Origin: Saccharibacillus sp. CPCC 101409
GTDB lineage: Bacteria; Bacillota; Bacilli; Paenibacillales; Paenibacillaceae
Assembly (NCBI RefSeq): GCF_030518235.1
Contig: NZ_JAULSA010000001.1
Location: 682,001-746,000 of the forward strand
DNA: 64,000 bases
Reading direction: 5' to 3'
Shown: positions 8,477-17,542 of the stretch, in pieces
Position numbering within the stretch: the first letter of the stretch is position 1
Layout: every line of letters begins with the position of its first letter
The notes under the pieces: generated by a model
What the model was told of the DNA's origin: nothing
Databases searched by the model: none
What the model saw: the letters and a program-made list of their open reading frames with translations, nothing else
Program-made: the position numbers and the translations under genes

Positions 8477-9985
8477 ATGAGCAGCGCAACGGAAATGATT
8501 TGGAAACGCAACAAAGTGATTGTTTGGATTCTGTGGTCGGTGCTCGCCATCGCGACCGTGCAGGCTTTTTTCGACCCTTCATTATGGGTAACGAATATCG
8601 CCGGCGCGCTGCTGTGTGCAGCGATCGACGCGCTGAACCGTCGGAAGAAAGGCGTGCTGGTGATTCCCTGGATCATTACGGGACTTCTGGCCGCGTTCAG
8701 CATTTATTTCAACTTCGGCAAGATCGAAACGTCGACCGCATTGATCTTCTGCATCGTGCTGCTGATTTATCCGCATTACAAATACTTCGCCGCCGCTTTC
8801 GGGCTGGTGGTAATCAATATGCCGCTTCAGATCATGAACGGCGCGACCGTGGCGGCGGAGACGTCGGCCGCGGATTTGTACGCCGATGTGTTCGCCATGT
8901 TCCTGCTGACGGGCATCGCGCTGACCAGCGTAGCGTTTTTGAATCGGCGCACGTACCGAAGCAGCGAACAGCGGCGCGAAGAAAGCGAAGAAACGGGTCG
9001 GCGGGTCGAGTATCTGCTTGAGCGCGTGCAGGCGTCGGCCGAATCGCTGCGCCGGTTCTCGGAGCAAACGAAGCGGGAAGTCCGCGACGTGGGCACGATT
9101 ACGAACGAAGTCGTCGCGGCGTTCCAGGAAGTGGCGCGGGGCGTCGAAGACCAGGCGGGCAGCGTGACGCGCATTACCGACGCCCTGTCGGTATCGGACA
9201 GCCATATCGCGAATGTGACGGAATACGCGGGAGAGATGAAGCGATTGTCCGAAGAGACCGCCGCCGCGGGCGACGAAGGCGGCTCGCATATGGAGCAGCT
9301 GGCCCGCCGGATCGGCGAACTCGACAAGACGATGACCCGCACTTCGCGGCAGATGGAGAACTTTACGGAAGCAAGCCGTTCGATGTCCGATATCCTGACG
9401 CAGATCGACCAGATCTCGCGGCAGACCAATCTGCTGTCGCTGAACGCGGCGATCGAAGCGGCGCGCGCCGGCGAGCACGGCAAAGGCTTCGCAGTCGTGG
9501 CGGGCGAAGTCGGCGCGCTGGCCAAGCACTCCGGCGAAGCGGCCGGGCAGATCGGCGAGATTCTGTCCGGATTGAGGGAGCGCATCGACGGTCTTGCCGG
9601 GCAGCTGGCCGCGGGGATGCGGATGCTCGAAGAAGGCAAGACTTCGGCCGACCGGACGGAGCAGGTCTTCGCCGCGGTCCGAAGCAGCGCCCACAGCGTA
9701 CTGGAACAGGCGCAGCGGGTTCAGGAAAGTTCGTCCGGGCTGCGCGCTTTCTCCGGACGCATGGTCAAGGAGATGTCCGAAGTCGCGGGCATCACGGAAC
9801 AGTCCAGCGCCGCTTCGCAGCAGATTCTGGCGAGCATGGAAGAGCAGCGCAGCGTAACGACGCATATGACGGACAGCTTCGGCGAACTGGAGCAGCTGAT
9901 TATCGAATTGAACGGATTGGTGGCAGATTCGCGGCGGGCGGATACAGAGAAAGTCGCCGCCGCGGGCGATCGGAGAACGAAATAG
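8477..9985 (+). CDS. Methyl-accepting chemotaxis protein with polytopic membrane N-terminus
   Basis: This 502-residue chemoreceptor has four or five hydrophobic segments in residues 13-150 and no large extracellular domain. The cytoplasmic coiled-coil starts near residue 165. The highly conserved hairpin tip is present ([20 protein letters not shown] followed by [17 protein letters not shown]), so it should couple to CheA/CheW. The start has a good GGAGG at 7-base spacing and follows the frameshifted HAD gene by 20 bases. The membrane domain may sense an internal or membrane-borne signal. A decayed relative lies immediately downstream. Confidence 0.93.
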   Translation: MSSATEMIWKRNKVIVWILWSVLAIATVQAFFDPSLWVTNIAGALLCAAIDALNRRKKGVLVIPWIITGLLAAFSIYFNFGKIETSTALIFCIVLLIYPHYKYFAAAFGLVVINMPLQIMNGATVAAETSAADLYADVFAMFLLTGIALTSVAFLNRRTYRSSEQRREESEETGRRVEYLLERVQASAESLRRFSEQTKREVRDVGTITNEVVAAFQEVARGVEDQAGSVTRITDALSVSDSHIANVTEYAGEMKRLSEETAAAGDEGGSHMEQLARRIGELDKTMTRTSRQMENFTEASRSMSDILTQIDQISRQTNLLSLNAAIEAARAGEHGKGFAVVAGEVGALAKHSGEAAGQIGEILSGLRERIDGLAGQLAAGMRMLEEGKTSADRTEQVFAAVRSSAHSVLEQAQRVQESSSGLRAFSGRMVKEMSEVAGITEQSSAASQQILASMEEQRSVTTHMTDSFGELEQLIIELNGLVADSRRADTEKVAAAGDRRTK

Positions 9986-10032
9986 CAAGCGCTTGTGCGC
10001 CTTGATCGGACGGCGCGGAAGCAAGCGAAGGC

Positions 10033-10061
10033 CCGGCTGCTTACGCAGCCGGTCTTTTTTT
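10033..10061 (+). terminator. Terminator after the chemoreceptor
   Basis: CCGGCTGC pairs with GCAGCCGG across a TTAC loop and is followed by a run of seven Ts. Confidence 0.85.
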
Positions 10062-10082
10062 GAGAAAACACTTACCAGGCAT

Positions 10083-10509
10083 TTAAGTTTTGGGGAAATC
10101 CGCATTTTGGCGGCGGTACTGGTGGTGGCGCTGGGGATTATGATTTTCGAACCCGGGATCTGGGCGTCGAATGTGTTTGTGGCGCTGTTTTGCGCGACCG
10201 TCTGGGCTTTTAACCGTAAACGAAAAGGCGTTCGCGTGATTCCGTGGGTCATCACCGCGATAATGTCTTTGATCGGAGTGTCGGCGGGTCTCAATTCGCT
10301 TGAAATACCCACGATGCTGCTGTTTTGTGCCGTTCTGCTGCTGTATCCGCGGAAGCTTCGGGCGAGCGCGTGGAGTATTTGCTGCACCGGGTCCGGGAAT
10401 CGGCGGCTTCGGCAGACTGGAATCGCTGATCGTCGGTTTGAACGAACTGGTGACGGAACGCGGCGCCGACGGGGAACGCACCGAAAAGGAAGTGCGCGTA
10501 TCGGAGTGA
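10083..10509 (+). pseudogene. Decayed tandem copy of the chemoreceptor
   Basis: Three pieces of a chemoreceptor like the upstream gene are left in three different frames. Codons 10083-10355 encode a membrane region resembling residues 8-100 of the intact protein (RKGVRVIPWVIT against [23 protein letters not shown] against [11 protein letters not shown]). About 10352-10405 encodes ERVEYLLHRVRESA, matching [14 protein letters not shown] of the linker. About 10405-10509 encodes FGRLESLIVGLNELV, matching [15 protein letters not shown] near the C-terminus. The entire signalling domain is missing. The pattern is a tandem duplicate that has lost its middle through at least two deletions. Confidence 0.8.
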
Positions 10510-10530
10510 GCGGATCGGAATGCGCATAAC

Positions 10531-10568
10531 AAAGGCCCGGAATCTCTTCGAAGAGATTCCGGGCCTTT
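10531..10568. terminator. Bidirectional terminator
   Basis: AAAGGCCCGGAATCTCTT forms an almost perfect 18-bp stem with its complement, placed between the receptor remnant and the convergent apbE gene. Confidence 0.8.
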
Positions 10569-10622
10569 GTTGGATTCGTCGCCTCGCTCCGACTTGAATC
10601 GGTCCCGCGGCGCAAAGTCTTA

Positions 10623-11699
10623 TCAGTCCGCCAATTTGTACACGGACGAACTCAGGTTGATCCGGTCTTTGAGGCCGCTGGTCGCATAGATCTTGTTGTC
10701 GTCCATCACGAAGAACGCTTCGACGCCTTTCTTTTTCTCGATATAAGCCATGCCGTCTTCCAGCCCCATCACGAACGCCGCCGTGGACAGCGCGTCGGCG
10801 TCGGTCGCGTTGTCGCTGACGATCGTGATGCTCATCACGCCGTTCTGGGTCGGATAACCGGTGCGCGGATCGAGAATATGATGATAGCGCACGCCGTCTT
10901 GCATAAAGAAGCGTTCGTATACGCCCGAGGAATCGATGGTCTCATCGTTGATCTTGATCGTGCCGAGCTGGCTGCCGCGGCTCTGGTCCGGGTCCTGCAG
11001 ACCGACGTTCCAGTCTTTGCCGCCCGGCTTGCTGCCGACGGCGATAATGCTGCTGCCGCCGAGGTTGATCAGGGCGCTGCTCAGATCGTGCTCGCGCATA
11101 TAGGCCGACACCTGGTCCGCCGCGTAGCCTTTGCCGATCGAGCCCAGATCGAGCACCATGCCCGGTTCTTCGAGCTTGATCGTAAGATTGGCTTCGTCGA
11201 GCGCGACTTTGCGGTAATCGGTCAGCTTGCGCGCCGCTTCGAGCTTGGCCTTGTCGGGAACTTTGGCGCCTTCGTGCCCGATGTCCCACAGATTGATCAG
11301 CGGTCCGATCGAAGGATCGAGCAGTCCGTTCGTTTCTTTCGCGTAATCCAGCGCAAGCTTGACCACGTCGAACGTGCCCTGCGATACTTTGACCGCTTCT
11401 TTGCCCGAAGCCGCGTTGACTTTATACAGATCGCTGTCTTCGTTCGTCCGGCTGAGTTCCCGGTCGATCTTGCCCAGCAGATCGCGGATTTCGTCGATAT
11501 TTTTCTCTGTTGCTTTCTCGTCGTAGATCTTGATCGTGGCGACCGTATCGTACACGTAAAACGTCGCCGATACCGGATCGTTTTGCTGCGCCGTTTCCGC
11601 CGCCGGTTTGCTGTCGTCTTTGCCGCAGCCGCTCAGCGCCGCGCCGAGCAGAATCGCCGACAAAGCCAATTTCATCGTTTTTCCCGTATGTTTCCGCAT
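10623..11699 (-). CDS. apbE: FAD:protein FMN transferase (ApbE) lipoprotein
   Basis: This 358-residue protein has a lipoprotein signal with the lipobox LSGC near residue 25. ApbE motifs follow: the flavin-binding segment DLGSIGKGYAADQV, NLGGSSIIAVG, and the C-terminal HHILDPRTGYP and TDADALSTAAFVMG with the metal-binding Asp/Thr residues. The enzyme transfers FMN from FAD to a Thr of target flavoproteins outside the membrane. No obvious NQR/RNF or other target gene lies nearby. A second in-frame ATG eight codons downstream (MKLALS) would give a more usual signal peptide length and may be the true start. Confidence 0.92.
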   Translation of the reverse strand: MRKHTGKTMKLALSAILLGAALSGCGKDDSKPAAETAQQNDPVSATFYVYDTVATIKIYDEKATEKNIDEIRDLLGKIDRELSRTNEDSDLYKVNAASGKEAVKVSQGTFDVVKLALDYAKETNGLLDPSIGPLINLWDIGHEGAKVPDKAKLEAARKLTDYRKVALDEANLTIKLEEPGMVLDLGSIGKGYAADQVSAYMREHDLSSALINLGGSSIIAVGSKPGGKDWNVGLQDPDQSRGSQLGTIKINDETIDSSGVYERFFMQDGVRYHHILDPRTGYPTQNGVMSITIVSDNATDADALSTAAFVMGLEDGMAYIEKKKGVEAFFVMDDNKIYATSGLKDRINLSSSVYKLAD

Positions 11700-11824
11700 G
11701 GTTGAGATTCACCGTCCCGTCAAAATGGGTTTTCCCCGCCGCCGTGGATTCCGGTCGTGCAAACAGGCGAAAACCGCATCCTTATCATACAACGAACGGG
11801 TGCTTCGACGACCGAGGAAATTAG

Positions 11825-12823
11825 TCAAATTTTTGAGTATTTTTGATCGGCGGGAAAGGCCAGCCCGAACTGGCGCCGCGCTTCTTCCATGACTTCGGCG
11901 GCGGCGAGCGAACAATCGCGGGAATTGACCGACGATTCGGTCCGGCCCGAGCGCACGACGTCGACGAATTCCTGGATTTCGTAGCTCATGACCGGCTTGC
12001 CGGCGGGTTCGCTCAAATCTTCCGTGCTGCCGTCCCGGTAGCGGATCTGCACGCTGCGCGGCTCGCTGATCTTGTCGATCAGGATGCTGCCGAGCTCGCC
12101 CTGGATTTCCGAAGGCACATGCGAATCGGTGATCTTGGAAAAAGTGACGACGGCGTCCATTTCCGCGTAGCGGGCGATCAGGCTGCCTTCGCCGTCCACG
12201 CCGGATTCCAGCATATAGGCCGACGCTTTGACTTCTTCCGGTCTGCCGAACAGCAGCACCAGCGGATAAATGCAGTACAAACCGAGATCCATCAGCGCGC
12301 CGTTGGAAAACTCGGGCCGGAACGCGTTGAGCACCGTGCCTTCCTTATAGGCGTCGTAACGGGACGAATACTGGCCGTAATTGGCGAAGTAACGGCGGAT
12401 CGGCCCGATCTTGTGCAGATTCTCACGCAGCAGGGAGAAGGAAGGAAGCAGCGTCGTTTTGACCGCTTCCATCAGCACGGCGCCGCCCGCTTCGGCGGCC
12501 GCGAACATCTCCTGGATTTCGCCGGTGTTGGAAGCCAGCGGCTTCTCGCACAGCACGTGGATGCCTTTGCTCAGAAACAGGACGGCCTGCTGCGCGTGCA
12601 GGGAGTTGGGACTGGCGATGTACACGGCGTCGATCCGGTCCGAAGCGGCCATTTCATCCAGATCCGTAAATGTGAGCCCGATCCCGTACCTGCCCGCGAA
12701 TTCGCGCGCGCGGCTTTCGGTGCGCGAGTAGACGGCGGCCAGCTCCAGGCCTTCCGTTTGCCGCGCGGCGTCGATAAAACGTTCCGTAATAAAATTCGTG
12801 CCGATCATTCCGAATCGAATCAT
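11825..12823 (-). CDS. Gfo/Idh/MocA-family NAD(P)-dependent oxidoreductase
   Basis: The 332-residue protein begins MIRFGMIGTNFIT with a Rossmann fold start. It continues with the family motif CEKPLASN near residue 95, which carries the catalytic-site Lys-Pro, and with a C-terminal domain containing GALMDLGLYCIYPL. I chose the ATG at 12823 because it has GGGAG upstream and starts exactly at the Rossmann strand; an in-frame start further upstream would add 25 residues unlike the family. Substrates of the family are usually sugars or inositols. It lies upstream of apbE on the same strand, about 125 bases away. Confidence 0.9.
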   Translation of the reverse strand: MIRFGMIGTNFITERFIDAARQTEGLELAAVYSRTESRAREFAGRYGIGLTFTDLDEMAASDRIDAVYIASPNSLHAQQAVLFLSKGIHVLCEKPLASNTGEIQEMFAAAEAGGAVLMEAVKTTLLPSFSLLRENLHKIGPIRRYFANYGQYSSRYDAYKEGTVLNAFRPEFSNGALMDLGLYCIYPLVLLFGRPEEVKASAYMLESGVDGEGSLIARYAEMDAVVTFSKITDSHVPSEIQGELGSILIDKISEPRSVQIRYRDGSTEDLSEPAGKPVMSYEIQEFVDVVRSGRTESSVNSRDCSLAAAEVMEEARRQFGLAFPADQKYSKI

Positions 12824-12968
12824 GAATAAATCCACTCCCAGGTCATAGAAATTAAAACTGCCGATGACGTTCCTGTCCATCATAACACGATTCGTCAAGT
12901 TTGGAAGCGGACGTTTCTGTCCCTACTTGGGAAGTGAACCGGCAGTCGCCTTGAAGAGAAATCGGCGG

Positions 12969-12974
12969 TATAAT
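12969..12974 (+). promoter_or_regulatory. Candidate -10 element for the MBOAT gene
   Basis: A perfect TATAAT lies 82 bases before the MBOAT start. A matching -35 is not convincing, so only the -10 is proposed. Confidence 0.35.
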
Positions 12975-13055
12975 AAACTCTTGCGGCTTCCCAACTTTTG
13001 CGGATCGGCCCGCGTTTACCAAGAGACAGTCATCTTACCGACGGAGGCACATACT

Positions 13056-14471
13056 GTGGTTTTTCATTCTCCCAATTTTTTTGTGTTTTTTTTACTGCTG
13101 CTGCTTCCTTATTTCTTGTGGCGCTCCAAACGCAACGCGCTGCTGGCCGTCGCCAACGTGATCTTCTACGCGGCTTCGGGTCTGGGCATGCTGGCGCTGT
13201 TTCTCGCCGTTACGCTGATCGTATTCGGCTGCGTGCACCTGATGCGAAGACCGGGTTTCGGCTGGGTGTACCAGGCGGCGCTCGTATTTTGTATCGTAAA
13301 TCTGTGCGTGTTCAAATATTCGCTGTTCCTGCTTTCCAGCATCAGCGGCGTTTTTTCCGTACATACGGCTTTGCAGGGATGGGCGGCCGAGCATATCTTT
13401 TTGCCGGTGGGCATTTCTTTCTATACGTTTCACCTGATCTCCTACCTGGTGGACGTACGGCGCGGCACAACGGTCCCCACGCCTTCTTTTATCAAATTCT
13501 GGATCTACGTGGCGCTGTTCCCGCAGCTGGTCGCCGGTCCGATCATGCGCGGCAACGAACTGATTCCGCAGCTGGACGAGATCGAGAAGAAGCGCATCAA
13601 GTGGGACGAGATCAAATTCGGGATTTACTTGTTCGGAGTCGGCCTGGTCAAAAAAGTGATCTTCGCCGATCCGCTCGCGGGCATCGCCAATCCGCTGTTC
13701 GCCCGCGCTTACGAGCTGACGCCCGTGGAAAGCTGGATGGCGGCGTATACGTTCGGGTTCCAGATTTACTTCGACTTCTCGGCCTACAGCGACATGGCGC
13801 TCGGCATCGGCTATATCCTGGGCATCAAGCTGGTGCAGAATTTCAACCTGCCGTATATCAGCGGAAGCCCGAGCGAGTTCTGGAAAAGGTGGCATATCTC
13901 GCTCTCGCGCTGGATTCGCGATTATATTTATATCGGTCTCGGCGGCAGCCGCCGCTCTCCGGCCCGCACGCAGTTCAATCTGTTCGCCGCGATGATGCTG
14001 TCCGGCCTGTGGCACGGCGCGATGTGGACGTTCGTGATCTGGGGGGCGCTGCACGGCCTGCTGCAGGCGATTCACCGGATTATGCGCGGACTGGACCGCT
14101 GGCCCCGGATCAAGCGGCTGCGACAGTCCAAAGCTTACCGGATCGCCGCCGTCTCCGTCTTTTTTCATATCGTGATATGGACCTGGGTCTTCTTCCGGGC
14201 GCAGTCGTTCGGCGAAGCCTGGCACATGACGACGCAGATGGCGCAGGTGAATTGGATCGCGCTGTTTACCGATTCGGGCATGGCGCTGATCGTCGCCCTG
14301 TATGCCCTGCACTTGTTCGAATACGTGCTGCGCCGTCGCCAGGCCGAGGCCGCGCGCTGGTGGCATGTCGTTCCTTTCCCGGTGCGGGGGCTGCTTTACG
14401 CGGCTTTGCTGCTCGTTTTATTTTATTATATGGAGGGCGACGCTTATGACTTCATCTACTTCCAATTCTAG
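13056..14471 (+). CDS. MBOAT family membrane O-acyltransferase
   Basis: This 471-residue polytopic protein belongs to the AlgI/DltB group of membrane-bound O-acyltransferases. About ten hydrophobic segments are visible. Hallmarks are FPQLVAGPIMR, YFDFSAYSDMALG, FWKRWHISLSRW and the invariant His in LSGLWHGAMWTF. The start is GTG at 13056, eight bases after GGAGG, because the protein then begins VFHSPNFF as relatives do. It moves an acyl group, usually acetyl, across the membrane to an envelope polymer. Its 3' end overlaps the next gene, which encodes the probable partner. Confidence 0.92.
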   Translation: MVFHSPNFFVFFLLLLLPYFLWRSKRNALLAVANVIFYAASGLGMLALFLAVTLIVFGCVHLMRRPGFGWVYQAALVFCIVNLCVFKYSLFLLSSISGVFSVHTALQGWAAEHIFLPVGISFYTFHLISYLVDVRRGTTVPTPSFIKFWIYVALFPQLVAGPIMRGNELIPQLDEIEKKRIKWDEIKFGIYLFGVGLVKKVIFADPLAGIANPLFARAYELTPVESWMAAYTFGFQIYFDFSAYSDMALGIGYILGIKLVQNFNLPYISGSPSEFWKRWHISLSRWIRDYIYIGLGGSRRSPARTQFNLFAAMMLSGLWHGAMWTFVIWGALHGLLQAIHRIMRGLDRWPRIKRLRQSKAYRIAAVSVFFHIVIWTWVFFRAQSFGEAWHMTTQMAQVNWIALFTDSGMALIVALYALHLFEYVLRRRQAEAARWWHVVPFPVRGLLYAALLLVLFYYMEGDAYDFIYFQF

Positions 14472-15549
14472 CGTCGGTCCTGAAAAGGAAGCGGGCGGTT
14501 CGGACAGTCCGGACGGGTTCGTAAACAGGGCGGACGGAAGCCGGCAGGCGCGTTCGCGCAGGCGTGGACCGCTGCGGCGGATCGGACTCGGCCTGCTGGT
14601 ATTCGCGCTGCTGGTGACGGGACTGGAGATATTCGTGTTCCGCAGCGCTGCTTTCTACGCGCACGCGCCCGGTTTTGTCGGGCAGATCGGCGAGGTGGAA
14701 GCCACGTTCGACGCGGAGGACGAAGCGAAGATCCATACGATTATTCTCGGGGATTCGATGAGCCGCGACGGTTTGCGTCCGACTCTCTTGGCGAAAGCTT
14801 CCGGCGAACCGGCCGACGCTTTCTTCAACTTCTCGCTCAGCGGCGGCAGCGCGTTCGATATGGCGCATATGTACGCTTCCGTGGAAGACCGGCTGCCGAA
14901 CCTGCAAACGGCGATCGTGGCGGTGCAGGAGCATCAGTTCAACAACGACGACGCCGGCACCGACAGCAAGTTCCGGTATTACGCAAATTTGCAGGAACGT
15001 TTCCAGGCGATGAACGCGCACAATTACGGCGAACTGCTGATGGGATGGACGCTGAAGTCGTACGATCTGCGCGGCGAATGGAGAAAAATGGTCGACAAAT
15101 ACGGGACCGGCGATCTGTACGACCGGGTGCGTGTGTACAAAGACGAGCACGGCCTGCCGGCCGACCCGACCTACCCGCCGAAAGGCAAAACGAAAAGGTA
15201 CGCCGAAGCGACCGCGGAGCGCTGGTTCGCGGATTACGAACCGGACGGGGTGCGCACGAAAGCGTTCGAGCAGATGCTGCGCAAGCTGCATAAACGCGGC
15301 GTCCGCATCGTGATGGTGCAGCTGCCGCGCTCGGATTATTTCGAGCAGGCGGTCGGCTCCGGCTACGCCGCCGACGAGCGGGAGTTCCAGGACTTGATGG
15401 GGCGTCTTGCGAAGCGGTACGAAGCGGAGTACGCCCGTATTCCGAACGACTCGCTGGACTTTGAAAGGGAGTTTCGCGATACGAACCATGTGAATCCCGA
15501 AGGCGCGCAGTGGGTGGGCGATTATGTGGCGCGGACTTATTTGAACTAG
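14446..15549 (+). CDS. SGNH/DltD-like membrane-anchored acyl-transfer partner of MBOAT
   Basis: This 367-residue protein has a basic N-terminus, one membrane anchor near residues 49-67 and a large extracytoplasmic domain. The SGNH nucleophile block is ILGDSMSRDG and the C-terminal catalytic Asp/His block is DTNHVNPEG, resembling AlgJ/AlgX/DltD-type proteins. The ATG at 14446 has GGAGG ten bases upstream and overlaps the MBOAT gene by 26 bases, so translation is likely coupled. The pair should O-acylate a surface polysaccharide or teichoic acid; the polymer cannot be named, as no synthesis genes are adjacent. Confidence 0.82.
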   Translation: MTSSTSNSSVGPEKEAGGSDSPDGFVNRADGSRQARSRRRGPLRRIGLGLLVFALLVTGLEIFVFRSAAFYAHAPGFVGQIGEVEATFDAEDEAKIHTIILGDSMSRDGLRPTLLAKASGEPADAFFNFSLSGGSAFDMAHMYASVEDRLPNLQTAIVAVQEHQFNNDDAGTDSKFRYYANLQERFQAMNAHNYGELLMGWTLKSYDLRGEWRKMVDKYGTGDLYDRVRVYKDEHGLPADPTYPPKGKTKRYAEATAERWFADYEPDGVRTKAFEQMLRKLHKRGVRIVMVQLPRSDYFEQAVGSGYAADEREFQDLMGRLAKRYEAEYARIPNDSLDFEREFRDTNHVNPEGAQWVGDYVARTYLN

Positions 15550-15566
15550 ACACCAGGCACTGGACA

Positions 15567-15599
15567 GACACAGCACGCTTTGCGGGCTGTGTCTTTTTT
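15567..15599 (+). terminator. Terminator after the MBOAT/SGNH pair
   Basis: GACACAGC pairs with GCTGTGTC across 11 bases and is followed by six Ts. Confidence 0.85.
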
Positions 15600-17403
15600 A
15601 TTTGCGCATCCATAAGTCGCGGTATTCCGGAAAAGCGTAAGGATCGAGCCGCATATTCTCCAGCCGCGCGTCGTAGCCCGTCCGCTGAAACGTCGTATAC
15701 AGCGGAATCCATAGAAACCGCTCGCGCAGTTCCGCCAGGATGCGGTCCAGACGGCCGCGTCTGGCCGCCGGCTCCGGATCGCTTCGCAGCCCGGCAATTT
15801 CGGCGTCGACCGCATCGCGCTGACCGTCGGTTAAGCAAGCGCGCAGAGCGCTCGACGACTCCGCGAACAAAGCCAGTTCGGACAGTTCGGAAGAAGGATG
15901 CAGGACCAGGCTGCCGAGCAGAAGATCGGCCGGTTCCGCGAATTCCGTCCAACGCTCGAACGCAAGCGCGGCGGGCGCGCAGCCGATTCCGTCTTGGCCG
16001 AGCCGCCCGGCGATCCAGCGCATGTCTTCGAGATGCAGCGGCATCTCGTAAGAGCGGAGGCGAAGCGGCGTTTCGCCTGTCGAACAACCGTCTTCGGCCG
16101 CGCCGGCGGCTTCCGGAAGCCGGAAAGCGGCAGAGTTTGAGCCGGCTCCGTTTTCCCGGCTCGTCCGCCATTCTTCGGCCGCGGCGCGATTGGCGCCCAG
16201 TTCGCCCGCGATGTCCGCGGACGCGATTGTTCGCGCGACCGCGGATCGAAAAGATCGGCTGCGCTGCGGGCCGGCTCCGCGCATATTGAAAACAAGATAT
16301 TTGAGCTCCAGCCGCTCCCGTACCCGAATACGCTCGGGTTCCCGATCCGCCGGCTCGGCAGGCGCAGCCGCCGTGTCCGCCGCGTCCGAAGCAAAAGGGA
16401 CGAAGCGGATTCGCGGCTCTGCGCTTTCCCCGCTGTTTGCCGGCTCCGGCAGAACCCACATCGCGACCTCGTCCAGATGCGGGCGTCCGAGAAAATAAGA
16501 GTCGAATGCTTCCAAAACCGCGCCGTTCCGATCGCTGCGAATCAAGCGGTACGGACCCGTGCCGGCCGGAGCAGCCGAATCTTTGGATACGGCGGAAACG
16601 ATAGACGAAGAAGGCATCGCCAGAATCTCCGCCAGCAGCGGTTCCGGTCCGTGCGTTTCGATCGACAAACGGTAAGGCCCGTCCGGCTCGATCGCGCCCA
16701 GATTCCGGTACAGATGACGATGCGGCGATCCCAAGCGTGGATCGACCAGCCGCTTCAATGTTCGAACGGCATCTTCCGAAGTAAACGACCGGCTGTCGTG
16801 GAAGCGTACGCCTTTGCGCAGATAGAACGTCCAGCGGGTATGCGAATCGTTCTTCTCCCAGGCATGGCAAAGATGCGGCCGCGCTTCTCCGGCTGTTCCG
16901 GGCAGCAGCAGCGTATCGAACAGCTGGCGGATGAAGTGGTATTCGGTTTGCCGCACGGCGAAAGCCGGATCGACGGTTTGAAGCGACCGGTAAAAAGGGA
17001 AATGCAGCGATTCGCGCTGCGTCTGCCCGTGCTCCGCGGGTTGAACGCGGTAGCCCATTCGCTGCGACAGCCAGGAAGCGAACAGAGCTTCCGCCGCGCG
17101 GTCGTCCGCAAGCAGAGCAAAAGCCCGATCGGCTTTTTGTTCGCCGAACAGCTTTTGCGCTTGTTCGAACAGTACGTTCTCCGGCGGCGCCAGCAGACGG
17201 AGCGTCGAACGATGATTTCTGCCGCTGCCCGGCTTCCAGGAGATCCATCCGTTCGCTTCCCATTTGCGCAGCAAAAAAACGGCGTTGCGGGTGGTGCAGC
17301 ACAACAGGTCGGCAACCGCTTCGAGCGCAACAGGGAAGCCGCCGCCGCGATGTTCGGGCGGCAGAGCGCGGTACAGGCGAATATAATGTTCCTCCGGCTA
17401 CAT
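15598..17403 (-). CDS. SgrR-like regulator: helix-turn-helix plus solute-binding domain, with TAG at codon 2
   Basis: The protein (~600 codons) joins an N-terminal winged-helix segment (ALEAVADLLCCTTRNAVFLL, then KWEANGWISWKPG) to an SBP_bac_5 domain (LFDTLLLPG, WTFYLRKGVRFHD, GTGPYRLI, IHWIPLY-like end). It matches the SgrR layout: a transcription factor with an oligopeptide-binding-like sensor. The ATG at 17403 has an ideal AAAGGAG upstream, but the next codon (17400-17398) is TAG, after which the frame continues PEEHYIRLYRAL as in relatives. Either this is a nonsense mutation, or translation begins at ATT 17382, seven bases after a GGAGGA, or at TTG 17304. It is divergent from an EamA exporter, a likely target. 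Confidence 0.75.
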
Positions 17404-17542
17404 AGACTTCACTCCTTTCCCAAAAAGGATGAAAAACAATTGGAAATGTTCTTCGCTTTTTCTTCACCCTTCTTTCGCTAAAAATAAAAATACGGATTCC
17501 GCATGACGGGTCCGCGGCGAAAAAAAGGAGACAGAGAAAGGA

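Noticed and set aside
5628..8582. 984-codon open frame on the minus strand
   Set aside because: It is antisense to the nucleotidase and HAD genes, and its Arg/His-rich sequence is typical of GC-rich antisense frames.
14939..17467. 842-codon open frame on the minus strand starting MKKKRRTF
   Set aside because: It runs antisense through part of the SGNH gene and out of frame through the SgrR-like gene; it is Arg/Ser-rich and has no family motif. The neighbouring frame carries the real HTH and SBP motifs.
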